A stretch of 64,000 nt of DNA from JACQHM01 sp964535215. Lineage in GTDB: Bacteria > Methylomirabilota > Methylomirabilia > Methylomirabilales > JACQHM01. Location: NCBI GenBank assembly GCA_964535215.1, contig CAZHST010000011.1, positions 1 to 64,000 of the forward strand, read 5' to 3'. A program made the translations under genes and the position numbers. The notes beneath the pieces are model-generated. The model was not told the DNA's origin and did no database searches. It was given only the letters and a program-made list of their open reading frames with translations. Positions 56,623 through 64,000 of this stretch are shown here, piece by piece. Within the stretch, counting starts at the first letter, position 1; every line of letters starts with the position of its first letter.

Positions 56623-56931
56623 ATGGGCGAGCTTTCCCCCATCTCTATCCCACCGCTTTCAGCGAAGGTGCAAGTTGCGGGGGCCCGGTCCTCTTCAACG
56701 GAACAGACCGGCCCCTCCTTTACCCAGGTTCTCAAGACGTCACTGGAGCGGATGGCGGAGGTGCAACAGGAGGCCGATCAGGCCATTCAGGCCTTCGTCC
56801 TGGGACGATCCGATGATCTGGTGGAGACGCTTCTTGCCGTGGAGAAGGCCAGGCTCGCCTTCCAGACCCTCGTCCAGGTCCGGAACAAGCTCCTCGAGGC
56901 CTACCAGGAGATCATGCGGATGCCGGTGTAG
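56623..56931 (+). CDS. fliE: Flagellar hook-basal body complex protein FliE
   Basis: A 102-residue adapter between MS ring and rod. The conserved C-terminal half reads FTQVLKTSLERMAEVQQEAD, LVETLLAVEKARLAFQTLV and QVRNKLLEAYQEIMRMPV. It lies between flgC and fliF as expected. A CCCCTTCAAGGGG hairpin follows in the 32-bp gap before fliF. Confidence 0.94.
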   Translation: MGELSPISIPPLSAKVQVAGARSSSTEQTGPSFTQVLKTSLERMAEVQQEADQAIQAFVLGRSDDLVETLLAVEKARLAFQTLVQVRNKLLEAYQEIMRMPV

Positions 56932-56963
56932 CCCCTTCAAGGGGAGGAGGGAAGGGACGCCCG

Positions 56964-58601
56964 ATGACTGCCCCATGGTTCGCCCAGATGAAGCTCCTCT
57001 GGTTGGGCTTCAGCCGCCCCCAGCGGGTGGCCCTCGTCGGCCTGGGGCTGACCAGCATCCTCACCATCCTGGGCCTCGCCTACTGGTTCAGCCGGCCTGA
57101 TTATACCACCCTCTTTGCCCAGCTGGACCCTTCCGATGCCGGCGCCATCGTCCAGCAGCTTAAGGCCCAGAAGATCCCTTACCAGTTGGCCGACAACGGG
57201 TCACGCATCCTGGTCCCCTCCCGGGTGGTGCACGAGACCCGTCTCCGCCTTGCCAGTCTCGGTCTTCCCACGCAGGGGGTGGTGGGCTTTGAGATCTTCG
57301 ATCGAGGGAGCGTCGGGATGACCGATTTTGTCCAACGACTCAACTACCAGCGGGCCCTCCAAGGGGAGCTGGCCCGCACCATCGCCCACCTCCAGGGAGT
57401 CAGCCAGGCCCGGGTGCACCTGGCCCTGCCCCAGCCCTCCCTTTTCACCGAGCGGGAGCGGCCGGCCACTGCCTCGGTGGTGGTGACCCTTAAACCCGGG
57501 GCCCGGCTTTCCCCTGAACAGATCCAGGGGATCGTTCACCTGGTCAGCTCCAGCGTTGAAGGCCTTTCCCCGGAGGGGGTGACGGTTCTGGATCAGCAGG
57601 GGAAGCTCCTCTCCCGGCGATCCGAGCCAGGCCCCTCTTCCCTTTCGAGCGCCCAGCTCGAGTATCAGCGGGCGGTGGAGGCGGAGCTGGAGCGGCGGGT
57701 CCAGAGCCTCCTCGACGGGGTCTTGGGGGTCAACCAGGCTCAGGTCCGGGTGGCGGCCCAGCTCGATTTCGAAAGCGTCGAGCGGACAGAGGAACGGTTC
57801 GATCCCAACGCGGTGGTCCGGAGCGAGCAGCGGACGACGGAGCAGACCGAAAGCTCGACCCGGGAGGCGCCGGCGGCAGCGGGGGCCGCCTCGAATGCCG
57901 AGGCTGAAGAGCCGGAGGGCCCCTCCCCCATGACCCAGACCCGCTCTGCCAGGGAGACGGAGGCGGTCACCTATGAGGTCGGCCGGACCGTTGAACGGCG
58001 GGTCTCCCCCCCGGGGGCGGTGAAGCGGTTGTCGGTGGCGGTCGTCCTGGCCGGTCCGTCCGAGGCAACAGGAGGGGAGGGGGGCCGTCAGGGGGCCGTC
58101 CCCCGGTCCCCGGAGGAGCTGGAGCAGATCAAGGCGCTGGTCATGAGCGCGGTGGGCTTCAGCAGCGCCAGGGGGGATGAGGTCACGGTGGTCGAGCTGC
58201 CCTTCGACAAAACGGCCCTCGAGAAGGGAGGGGTTGAGGCCTCCGGCGAGGGCCGGCCGTTTTGGGCCGATCTCGTCAAACCGGCGGGCTTTATGGCAGG
58301 GCTCCTCCTGGTTCTCCTCCTGCTGGTCCGTCCCCTCCTGAAGCTCCTCCGGGGGACCGTCTCCTATCCGGCGGTCCAGGGGGAGGTACTCGAGGCTGCC
58401 CTTCGGGGGAGGGAGGCGGCCCGGGAGCTAAAGTCGGCAGCGACCCCGCTGGGTCTTCCCGGCCCCGGAGGGTCGGAGCCGGAGCAGAAGGAGCTGGAAC
58501 AGCAAGAAGCCTTGAAGCAGCAGCTGGTGGAGCTGACCCGCCGGAACCCGGAGCGGGCTGTCTCTGTGGTCCGGAACTGGATGGCCTCACGATCGGGTTA
58601 A
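56964..58601 (+). CDS. fliF: Flagellar MS-ring protein FliF
   Basis: A 545-residue inner-membrane ring protein with a first membrane helix at about 22-42 (RVALVGLGLTSILTILGLAY), ring-building domains (YTTLFAQLDPSDAGAIVQQL, RALQGELARTIAHLQGVSQA, ARVHLALPQPSLF) and a C-terminal membrane helix (FMAGLLLVLLLLVRPLLKLL) followed by a cytoplasmic tail that binds FliG. An alanine/glutamate-rich loop lies in the periplasmic middle. GGGGAGGAGGGAAGG lies upstream. Confidence 0.96.
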   Translation: MTAPWFAQMKLLWLGFSRPQRVALVGLGLTSILTILGLAYWFSRPDYTTLFAQLDPSDAGAIVQQLKAQKIPYQLADNGSRILVPSRVVHETRLRLASLGLPTQGVVGFEIFDRGSVGMTDFVQRLNYQRALQGELARTIAHLQGVSQARVHLALPQPSLFTERERPATASVVVTLKPGARLSPEQIQGIVHLVSSSVEGLSPEGVTVLDQQGKLLSRRSEPGPSSLSSAQLEYQRAVEAELERRVQSLLDGVLGVNQAQVRVAAQLDFESVERTEERFDPNAVVRSEQRTTEQTESSTREAPAAAGAASNAEAEEPEGPSPMTQTRSARETEAVTYEVGRTVERRVSPPGAVKRLSVAVVLAGPSEATGGEGGRQGAVPRSPEELEQIKALVMSAVGFSSARGDEVTVVELPFDKTALEKGGVEASGEGRPFWADLVKPAGFMAGLLLVLLLLVRPLLKLLRGTVSYPAVQGEVLEAALRGREAARELKSAATPLGLPGPGGSEPEQKELEQQEALKQQLVELTRRNPERAVSVVRNWMASRSG

Positions 58602-58617
58602 GGGAGGGGGCCTTTCG

Positions 58618-59628
58618 ATGAGCACCCCACTGAACGGGTTGCAAAAGGCGGCGACCCTTCTGATCTCCCTCGGGACCGAGGTCGCAGTCCAGGTGCTCAA
58701 GCACCTGACTCCCACCGAGGTCGAGCAGCTCACCGCGGAGATCAGCCGCCTCCACCAGATCCCGGTGTCCGTCGCCCGCTCGGTCCTGGAGGAGTTCCAG
58801 CAACTGGCTGGAACCCCCACCGCTACTCTTCAAGGGGGGCTGGGCTACGTCCGAACGGTCCTGGAGCGGGTTGTGGGTCGGGATCGGGCGGAGGAGATCG
58901 TCGAACGCTTAAGTGCAGGGCAGTCCGGGACCCTCACCGTGGTGAGGAGGATCGATCCCCGGAACCTCTTGAACTTCATCAGGCGTGAGCATCCCCAGAC
59001 CATCGCCCTGATCCTGGCCAACCTGGAACCCTCCCGGGCCGCCAAGCTCCTGGCCGAGCTTCCCCCCGACCTTCAGATCGAGGTGATCCGGCGCATCGCC
59101 ACCCTGGACAAAACGGGGCCGGAGATTCTCAGCGAGATCGAAGCCGTTTTAGAAGAGCGGCTGGCCTCCCTCTTCCAACCGGAGGTCTCCCCCCAGGGGG
59201 GAGGGGTCAAGGCAGCCGCCGAGATCCTCAATCAGGTGAGCCGAACGCATGAGCAGAACATCCTCGAGGGCCTGGAACAGGTCGATGGGGCTTTGGCCGA
59301 GCATATCCGGAACCTGATGTTCACCTTTGAGGATCTGATCCTTGTGGACGATCGGGGCATCCAGCGCGTCCTCCGGGAGGTGAACCAGCGGGATCTAGCC
59401 ATCGCCCTCAAGGCGGCGGGAGAAGAGGTCAGAACCAAGATTTTCAAGAACATGTCCGAGCGGGCCCGGACCATCCTCAAGGAGGAGATCGAGGATCTGG
59501 GACCCGTCCGCCTCCGGGAGGTGGAGGAGGCCCAGCGAAAGATCGTCACGATCGTTCGGGCGCTCCAGGAGGCGGGGGAGATCGTCGTCCAGGGACGGGG
59601 CCGGGAGGATGGAGACATCCTTATCTAG
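58618..59628 (+). CDS. fliG: Flagellar motor switch protein FliG
   Basis: A 336-residue rotor protein. The middle-domain EHPQ motif (RREHPQTIALILANLE) and the C-terminal torque domain (NLMFTFEDLILVDDRGIQRV, LREVNQRDLAIALKAAGEEV, KNMSERARTILKEE) are clear. It meets the MotA stator and carries CheY-driven switching. GGGAGGGGGC precedes ATG 58618. fliH starts 20 bp before its stop. Confidence 0.96.
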   Translation: MSTPLNGLQKAATLLISLGTEVAVQVLKHLTPTEVEQLTAEISRLHQIPVSVARSVLEEFQQLAGTPTATLQGGLGYVRTVLERVVGRDRAEEIVERLSAGQSGTLTVVRRIDPRNLLNFIRREHPQTIALILANLEPSRAAKLLAELPPDLQIEVIRRIATLDKTGPEILSEIEAVLEERLASLFQPEVSPQGGGVKAAAEILNQVSRTHEQNILEGLEQVDGALAEHIRNLMFTFEDLILVDDRGIQRVLREVNQRDLAIALKAAGEEVRTKIFKNMSERARTILKEEIEDLGPVRLREVEEAQRKIVTIVRALQEAGEIVVQGRGREDGDILI

Positions 59629-60211
59629 GATCATGGGGGAAGGCCAGGACGGCTGGCCGGAGGCCTGTTTTGAGCGCTTTGAGCCTCTGGAGGGGAGTGT
59701 CGAGAGCCGGGAGGTCCTTCAGGCCTATCAAGAGGGCTACACCCGGGGCCGGGAGGATGCCCTCCAGGAGATGGAGGGGCGTCTCCTCCCGCTGGAGACC
59801 CTCCTCCAACGGGCCCTTCGAGAATGCGCCTCGCTCCGGGCTATGCTGCTTCAGGCGCTGGAGCGGGAGGTGGTAGAGCTGGTGGTCGAAATGGCCGAGA
59901 AGGTCGTCGGCCAGGAGCTCCAAATAGCCCCCGAGGCTATCCTGGCCGTGGTGCGGGCGACACTGGAGAAGGCGGTGGATCAGGATGATCTGGTCCTCCG
60001 GGTCCATCCCCGGGATTACGAGATCCTCACATCCCGGGTGGAGTTCCATCGGGAGTTGGAGAAGATTCCGGGCCTTCGGCTCATCCGGGATCCCGGGATC
60101 ACACCGGGCGGATGCCTCCTGGAGATCGGGTCCGGCTTCATTGACGCCCGGCTGGAGAGCCGGCTGGCCGAGGCCCGGAAGGCCCTGCTGGGGGAGGAGA
60201 ACGGTGATTGA
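59609..60211 (+). CDS. fliH: Flagellar export ATPase regulator FliH
   Basis: A 200-residue FliH/SctL-type stator of the export ATPase. YQEGYTRGREDALQEMEGRL at the N-terminal helix and LVVEMAEKVVGQELQIAPEA, LRVHPRDYEIL and GGCLLEIGSGFIDARLESRL at the C-terminus are typical. Both ends overlap neighbours (fliG by 20 bp, fliI by 8 bp), indicating coupled translation. Confidence 0.92.
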   Translation: METSLSRIMGEGQDGWPEACFERFEPLEGSVESREVLQAYQEGYTRGREDALQEMEGRLLPLETLLQRALRECASLRAMLLQALEREVVELVVEMAEKVVGQELQIAPEAILAVVRATLEKAVDQDDLVLRVHPRDYEILTSRVEFHRELEKIPGLRLIRDPGITPGGCLLEIGSGFIDARLESRLAEARKALLGEENGD

Positions 60212-61559
60212 TCTTCAACCCTATCGGGCCCGCCTGGTCCGGGCTGACCTGATCCGGCCCCTGGGTCGGGTGAGTCGGGTCGTCGGCTTGGTCATCGAGG
60301 CGACGGGGCTGAAGGTCCCGGTCGGGGAGATCTGCCGGATCCGCACCAGCCGCGGATCCCTTCCCGCCGAGGTGGTCGGCTTTAAGGAGGATCGGCTGTT
60401 CTTGATGCCCTTCGGTGACATCCAGGGGATCAGGCCGGGGAGCGAGGTCATGGCGACAGGCCGTCCATTCCTGGTTCCCGTCGGGAAAGGGTTTGCGGGG
60501 CGGATCTTCAACGGCCTTGCTCAACCCATCGATGGCCGGGAAGGGCCGGCCGTGGAGGCGGAGGTCCCCCTTCACCGCCAACCTCCCCCTCCCCTGGAAC
60601 GGGCCCGGGTCTGCGAGCCCTTCGCCACCGGGATCCGGGCCATCGATGGACCGCTCACCACCGGCAAAGGCCAGCGGGTCGGGATCTTCTCCGGAAGCGG
60701 CGTCGGGAAGAGCACACTTTTAGGGATGATCGCCCGCTATGCCGCGGCCGATCTCAACGTCATCGGCCTGATCGGCGAACGGGGCCGGGAGGTCAACGAC
60801 TTCATCGCCAAAGACCTGGGCCCTGAGGGGCTCCGCCGCTCGATCCTGGTGGTGGCCACCTCCGATGAGCCTCCCTTGATCCGCCGGCAGGCCGCCTATG
60901 TGGCGACGGCCATGGCCGAGCACTTTCGGGACCTGGGGCTTGACGTCCTCTTCCTGATGGATTCCCTCACCCGGTTTGCCATGGCCCAGCGGGAGATCGG
61001 CCTGGCCACCGGTGAGCCCCCGACCACCCGGGGCTATCCCCCTTCGGTCTTTGCCCTCCTCCCCCGGCTGCTGGAGCGGGCGGGCCCCGCTCCCCGCGGG
61101 AGCATCACCGGTTTTTATACGATCCTCGTTGAAGGGGATGACCTGAACGAGCCGGTCACCGATGCGGCCCGGGCGATCCTGGACGGCCATATCGTCCTCT
61201 CCCGGGAGCTCACGTCCCAAGGCCACTATCCTCCCGTGGACATCCTCCCGTCGGTCAGCCGTCTGATGCCGGAGCTGACCGACCCGGCCCATCGAGCGGC
61301 GGCTTCGAACCTCAGGGATGCCCTGGCGGCCTTAGAGGAAGCCAAGGATCTGATCAACATCGGAGCCTATGTCCCAGGCTCCAACCCCCGGGTGGATCGG
61401 GCCCTTGAGCTTCGGGACCGGATCAACGCGTTTCTCCGACAGCCCGTCGAGGAGCGGGCCGATTTTTCAGAGACGCGGGAGCGGCTGATCAGCCTCTTCC
61501 AAACGAAGCCTTCTGCCATCAGCGACCAGCGGTCGGTACGGCGAGGAAAAGCAGGCTGA
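60204..61559 (+). CDS. fliI: Flagellum-specific ATP synthase/export ATPase FliI
   Basis: The 451-residue ATPase of the flagellar type III export machine. Walker A FSGSGVGKSTLLGMIA, LIGERGREVNDFIAKDLGPE, the Walker B region DVLFLMDSLTRFAMAQREIG and GEPPTTRGYPPSVFALLPRL are all in place. GTG 60204 (MIDLQPYRARLV) follows GGGGAGGAGAACG; the longer open frame from 59985 overlaps fliH out of frame and is not used. An AGCCATCAGC-type repeat begins in the last codons. Confidence 0.96.
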   Translation: MIDLQPYRARLVRADLIRPLGRVSRVVGLVIEATGLKVPVGEICRIRTSRGSLPAEVVGFKEDRLFLMPFGDIQGIRPGSEVMATGRPFLVPVGKGFAGRIFNGLAQPIDGREGPAVEAEVPLHRQPPPPLERARVCEPFATGIRAIDGPLTTGKGQRVGIFSGSGVGKSTLLGMIARYAAADLNVIGLIGERGREVNDFIAKDLGPEGLRRSILVVATSDEPPLIRRQAAYVATAMAEHFRDLGLDVLFLMDSLTRFAMAQREIGLATGEPPTTRGYPPSVFALLPRLLERAGPAPRGSITGFYTILVEGDDLNEPVTDAARAILDGHIVLSRELTSQGHYPPVDILPSVSRLMPELTDPAHRAAASNLRDALAALEEAKDLINIGAYVPGSNPRVDRALELRDRINAFLRQPVEERADFSETRERLISLFQTKPSAISDQRSVRRGKAG

Positions 61560-61576
61560 AGGCTGATGGCTTACCG
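61508..61576 (+). repeat. Heptamer-type repeat, AGCCATC family, at the fliI end
   Basis: TCTGCCATCAGCGACCAGCG and CAGGCTGAAGGCTGATGGCT are degenerate seven-base units with inverted arms. They span the last codons of fliI and the fliI-fliJ gap. Confidence 0.55.
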
Positions 61577-61596
61577 TGACCCTGGAGAGGTGCCGG

Positions 61597-62061
61597 ATGC
61601 CCCGATACCGCTTTCCCCTCCAACCGGTGCTTAAGGAGCGGAAGATCCGGGAGGATCAGGCCCGGATGGCCCTGGCCGAGCAGGAGGCGATTGTCCAACG
61701 GCTCAAGCATCGCCTGGCCGAAGCCAGACGCCTTCAGGAGGAGTACGGCGAGCGGTGCGCTCAAGCGCTGGTCTCGCAAGCCTCCGGATCCGCCTTCAGC
61801 CTCTACCACCGGTACCTTGAAAGGTTGAAGCAAGAGGGGGCCCGGCTCCTCCTCCACCTGAGGCGGGAGACGGAGGCGCTTCACTTCCTCCGGCTGACCC
61901 TTCAGGATCGGTCCAGGGCCCGCCGGATGGTGGAGCGGTTGAAGGAGAACAGGTATCAGCGGTTCCTGATGGAACTCCGGGCCGAGGAGCAGAAGGGTCT
62001 GGATGACGTGGCGGGGATCTTCCACCGTCGGAACCGGGGAAGACCGGAGACCGGGGACTAG
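61597..62061 (+). CDS. fliJ: Flagellar export chaperone FliJ
   Basis: About 154 residues of coiled coil: MPRYRFPLQPVLKERKIRED, LAEQEAIVQRLKHRLAEARR and SRARRMVERLKENRYQRFLM. FliJ sits in the FliI ring and helps deliver substrates. ATG 61597 is preferred over the upstream 61576 because CTGGAGAGG lies six bases before it and the protein then starts like the family. The end of the gene runs into a GACCGGAGACCGG tract. Confidence 0.88.
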   Translation: MPRYRFPLQPVLKERKIREDQARMALAEQEAIVQRLKHRLAEARRLQEEYGERCAQALVSQASGSAFSLYHRYLERLKQEGARLLLHLRRETEALHFLRLTLQDRSRARRMVERLKENRYQRFLMELRAEEQKGLDDVAGIFHRRNRGRPETGD

Positions 62062-62090
62062 CCCTGAAGCCCAGGGTTTCCCAGGGAGAC

Positions 62091-62678
62091 ATGGTCAAGC
62101 AGATCGGGCTGTTCGGCTTCTTCCTTCTGATGCTGATGGTCGCCCTCCTGACCACGGGGGTCTGGCAGCAGGGGATCCTCCCCCGCCTGAAAGGGATGGG
62201 GGGGCGGACGGCTCCCCACGTCGCCGTAGCTTCCTCCGAAGCTCCCCGACCCGCTGGATCCGCCAACCCCCCCCAGCCCCAGGAATCCCCCGAACCCCCC
62301 ACCCCCCGTGAATCTGAGGCGGAGGAGGATCGGCGGTTGAAGGAGCTGGAGGAGAGGTTGAAGCGGGAGCGGGAGATCCTGACCACCGAAGGGAGGCGAC
62401 TTATGCAGCTGAAGGCGACCATCGAGAAGCTCCTGCAAGAAGAGCAGGCCAAGGAAGAGGCCCGCCTCCAGCACCTGGCCAAGCTCTACGAGCGGATGAA
62501 GCCTAAGGAGGCGGCTGCGGCCGTTGAAAAGATGGATCGGGCATTCGCCGCCCGGCTCCTCAGCCTGATGGGGGAGCGACCGGCGGCCAAGATTCTGGAG
62601 GCCCTGGACAGTCCCATCGCCGCCGACTTGAGCCGACGGATGAGCGACCTAAAGGAAGGGACGGGGAGAGCCTTATGA
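62091..62678 (+). CDS. motE: MotE-like flagellar motility protein
   Basis: The 195-residue protein has one N-terminal membrane helix (FGFFLLMLMVALLTTGVW), a proline-rich stretch, a coiled coil (KELEERLKREREILTTEGRR) and a C-terminal MgtE-N-like domain (LAKLYERMKPKEAAAAVEKM, ARLLSLMGERPAAKILEAL). This layout is that of MotE, a chaperone for the stator-associated MotC, commonly encoded beside fliJ and fliK. Its stop overlaps the fliK start (ATGA). Confidence 0.85.
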   Translation: MVKQIGLFGFFLLMLMVALLTTGVWQQGILPRLKGMGGRTAPHVAVASSEAPRPAGSANPPQPQESPEPPTPRESEAEEDRRLKELEERLKREREILTTEGRRLMQLKATIEKLLQEEQAKEEARLQHLAKLYERMKPKEAAAAVEKMDRAFAARLLSLMGERPAAKILEALDSPIAADLSRRMSDLKEGTGRAL

Positions 62679-64000
62679 TCGGTTTCGCCTTTCTGCTTCA
62701 ACCCCCTCAACTGCCCAGCCTTCAACCTCCAGCCTCCAGCCCCGAGCCTCCGGAGGGAAAGGAACCCGAAACCGACCGGAAAGCGGCGTTTGCCGACCTC
62801 TTCACCCTGGCCCTTGCAGGGGGGCTGCAGCCCCTTTTGAGCCATCTGCTTTTAGACCGGCGGCCGGAGACCGGAGCCCAGAGACTCCAGGGGGAGGGAG
62901 GGGTAGGGGAAAAGCGCCCAATGCCCGCTGCTCTCCCGTCCCCACTTCCGGTTCCCGCAGCCGATCCGTCTGAGGCCCAAGGGCCCGAGGGCCCGCCTGG
63001 TGCCACGGCGGCCCCCCCGGTTCACCCCATCCCTCCGAGGGTCCAGGGGTTTTCTCCGGCGCTCGAAGCCGATGGGCCAGGAACCTCCGAGGACGATGCC
63101 CCCAGGAAGGCCCTGGCCCCTCTGCTCCGGCCGGAGAGCGTTCCCGAGGCGAAAGCGGTCGAGGAGGCTTTAGCGATCGAGCACCAGAGATGCGACCAGG
63201 GGCAGAGGATCCAGGACCTGAACCCCCGGGCGCCTGTCGAGGGAACCGCCAGTCAGCCCTTCGCCGGGCATCCGAGGCCTGATGCTGGATCCCGGCCCAG
63301 GGACCGGAGCCTAGAGACCCAAGAGGCCACCCTCTTGGGTGTTGAACCCCGAACCTTCAGCCTTGACCCCGCGGCACCGGGAGCCCTCAAAGGCCTGGAT
63401 GCACCTCAGGAGCCCCTGTCCCCGACAGACATCAGCACCGGTCCCACGCTGCCAGACCTGAGGCCGGAAGGACAAGGCAAGGGGCTCAAGGCTAAAGCCT
63501 CACCCCGCGAGACCCTATGGGTCTCTGACCTCCCCTCTCCCCCCTCCCGTCCCAACCCGGAGGGCTTGCCGGAGAGTTCCGGAGGCCCATCCGGCTCCGG
63601 ACCGGCGATCCCCCCCCAGGCCCTCCATCGGATCGTCGCCGCCGTTCAGCGGAGCTTAAGAGCCGGCGGGGTTGCGGTTCAACTGGAGCTTCAGCCGAAG
63701 ACGCTTGGTCGGGTGAGGGTTCAAGTCACCCTGGAAGACGGCCTGGTGAAGGCCCAGGTCCAGGTCGAGGTCCCTTCGACCAAAGCAGCTCTGGAGGCAA
63801 GCCTGCCTTCCCTCGAGCAGGCCCTTCTCCGACAAGGGCTTTCAATCGGACGGTTCGAGGTGGCGGTGGGGCCGGACGTCTTCGCAGGGGGAGGGAGGGG
63901 AAGGTCTTCACGGTCGGAAGCCTGGGGCTTTTCGAGGAAGGACCTCGGACGGGAGGCCCGAGACCAGACCCTTCCTCCCCTCTTCAGCCTCCAGTCTCCG
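62675..64000 (+). CDS. fliK: Flagellar hook-length control protein FliK, C-terminal end beyond the window
   Basis: The frame is open for 442 codons from ATG 62675 to the edge. The long middle is proline-rich and variable, as in the FliK ruler. Near residues 315-400 lies the conserved hook-control domain: LHRIVAAVQRSLRAGGVAVQ, LELQPKTLGRVRVQVTLEDG, PSLEQALLRQGLSIGRFEVA. FliK measures hook length and switches export specificity. CCTCCAGCCTCCAGC and CCGGAGACCGGAG repeat units occur within the ruler part and again at the edge (63975-64000). Confidence 0.9.
   Translation, partial: MIGFAFLLQPPQLPSLQPPASSPEPPEGKEPETDRKAAFADLFTLALAGGLQPLLSHLLLDRRPETGAQRLQGEGGVGEKRPMPAALPSPLPVPAADPSEAQGPEGPPGATAAPPVHPIPPRVQGFSPALEADGPGTSEDDAPRKALAPLLRPESVPEAKAVEEALAIEHQRCDQGQRIQDLNPRAPVEGTASQPFAGHPRPDAGSRPRDRSLETQEATLLGVEPRTFSLDPAAPGALKGLDAPQEPLSPTDISTGPTLPDLRPEGQGKGLKAKASPRETLWVSDLPSPPSRPNPEGLPESSGGPSGSGPAIPPQALHRIVAAVQRSLRAGGVAVQLELQPKTLGRVRVQVTLEDGLVKAQVQVEVPSTKAALEASLPSLEQALLRQGLSIGRFEVAVGPDVFAGGGRGRSSRSEAWGFSRKDLGREARDQTLPPLFSLQSP
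62705..62750 (+). repeat. Heptamer-type repeat tract inside fliK
   Basis: CTGCCCAGCCTTCAACCTCC and AGCCTCCAGCCCCGAGCCTC are tandem degenerate seven-base units coding for proline/serine-rich sequence near the N-terminus of FliK. Confidence 0.5.

Noticed and set aside
1..64000. tRNA, rRNA, origin of replication or prophage genes
   Set aside because: None was recognised on either strand by reading; a dedicated scan (tRNA covariance model) was not possible.

Overview
The window is about 64 kb of GC-rich DNA from a motile, flagellated, Gram-negative autotroph. P-ring and L-ring genes (flgI, flgH) imply an outer membrane. A Calvin-cycle gene set (transketolase, transaldolase, phosphoribulokinase, GAPDH, bifunctional FBP aldolase/phosphatase) implies CO2 fixation. 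Sigma-54 and sigma-28 type promoters both occur. The combination would suit a deep-branching lineage such as NC10/Methylomirabilota, or a deltaproteobacterial or Nitrospirota relative. No marker gene here settles the taxon, so this is only a suggestion.

Layout. (1) 1-5314, minus strand: carbon-fixation operon transcribed tkt-tal-prk-gap-fbp, with an AT-rich TTTCAT-repeat promoter/operator at about 5394-5431. (2) About 5400-8930: a degraded accessory strip holding a probable small structured RNA, frameshifted or truncated gene remnants (a small protein, an unknown gene, a PIN-domain fragment, a transposase fragment) and one complete IS4-family element with terminal repeats and a 12-bp target duplication. 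The IS lies between a sigma-28-like promoter and motA. (3) 8933-15464: motAB, then flgF-flgG-flgA-flgH-flgI-flgJ behind a sigma-54 promoter. (4) 15662-31778: signalling and chemotaxis block (hybrid kinase, HDOD protein, kinase, double receiver, cheY, cheX, cheC-receiver, cheY, cheA, MCP, coiled-coil gene on the other strand, cheW, cheR, cheD, cheB, receiver-PilZ). (5) 31913-36062: flgM-flgN-flgK-flgL and a response regulator. (6) 36223-44797: surface/glycosylation block with a lipoprotein, a sulfatase-superfamily protein, a 1590-residue protein with four glycosyltransferase domains plus TPRs, and a GT2-TPR protein. (7) 44908-50002: two identical flagellin genes under different promoter classes, two fliS genes, fliD, a fliT-like gene and a receiver. 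(8) 50019-54634: Slp-like gene (minus), then a sensor kinase and an NtrC-type sigma-54 activator. (9) 55051-64000: a FlrB-like kinase and flgB-flgC-fliE-fliF-fliG-fliH-fliI-fliJ-motE-fliK, with fliK cut by the window edge.

How it works together. The sigma-54 activator and kinases probably switch on sigma-54 promoters ahead of flgF, fliC1 and the FlrB-like kinase/flgB operon. FlgM gates sigma-28, which would then read fliC2 and, before the IS insertion, motAB. The chemotaxis block feeds CheY to the FliG-containing switch. The glycosyltransferases between the hook-filament genes and the flagellins are good candidates for filament glycosylation.

Striking features are exact long repeats that look like gene conversion (672 bp shared by two kinases; 912 bp shared by two flagellins) and a family of degenerate, hairpin-forming 7-nt-type repeats. 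These occur between genes and also inside genes at interdomain linkers, without breaking the frame (CheA, MCP, CheB, receiver, lipoprotein, FliK, FlgH leader).
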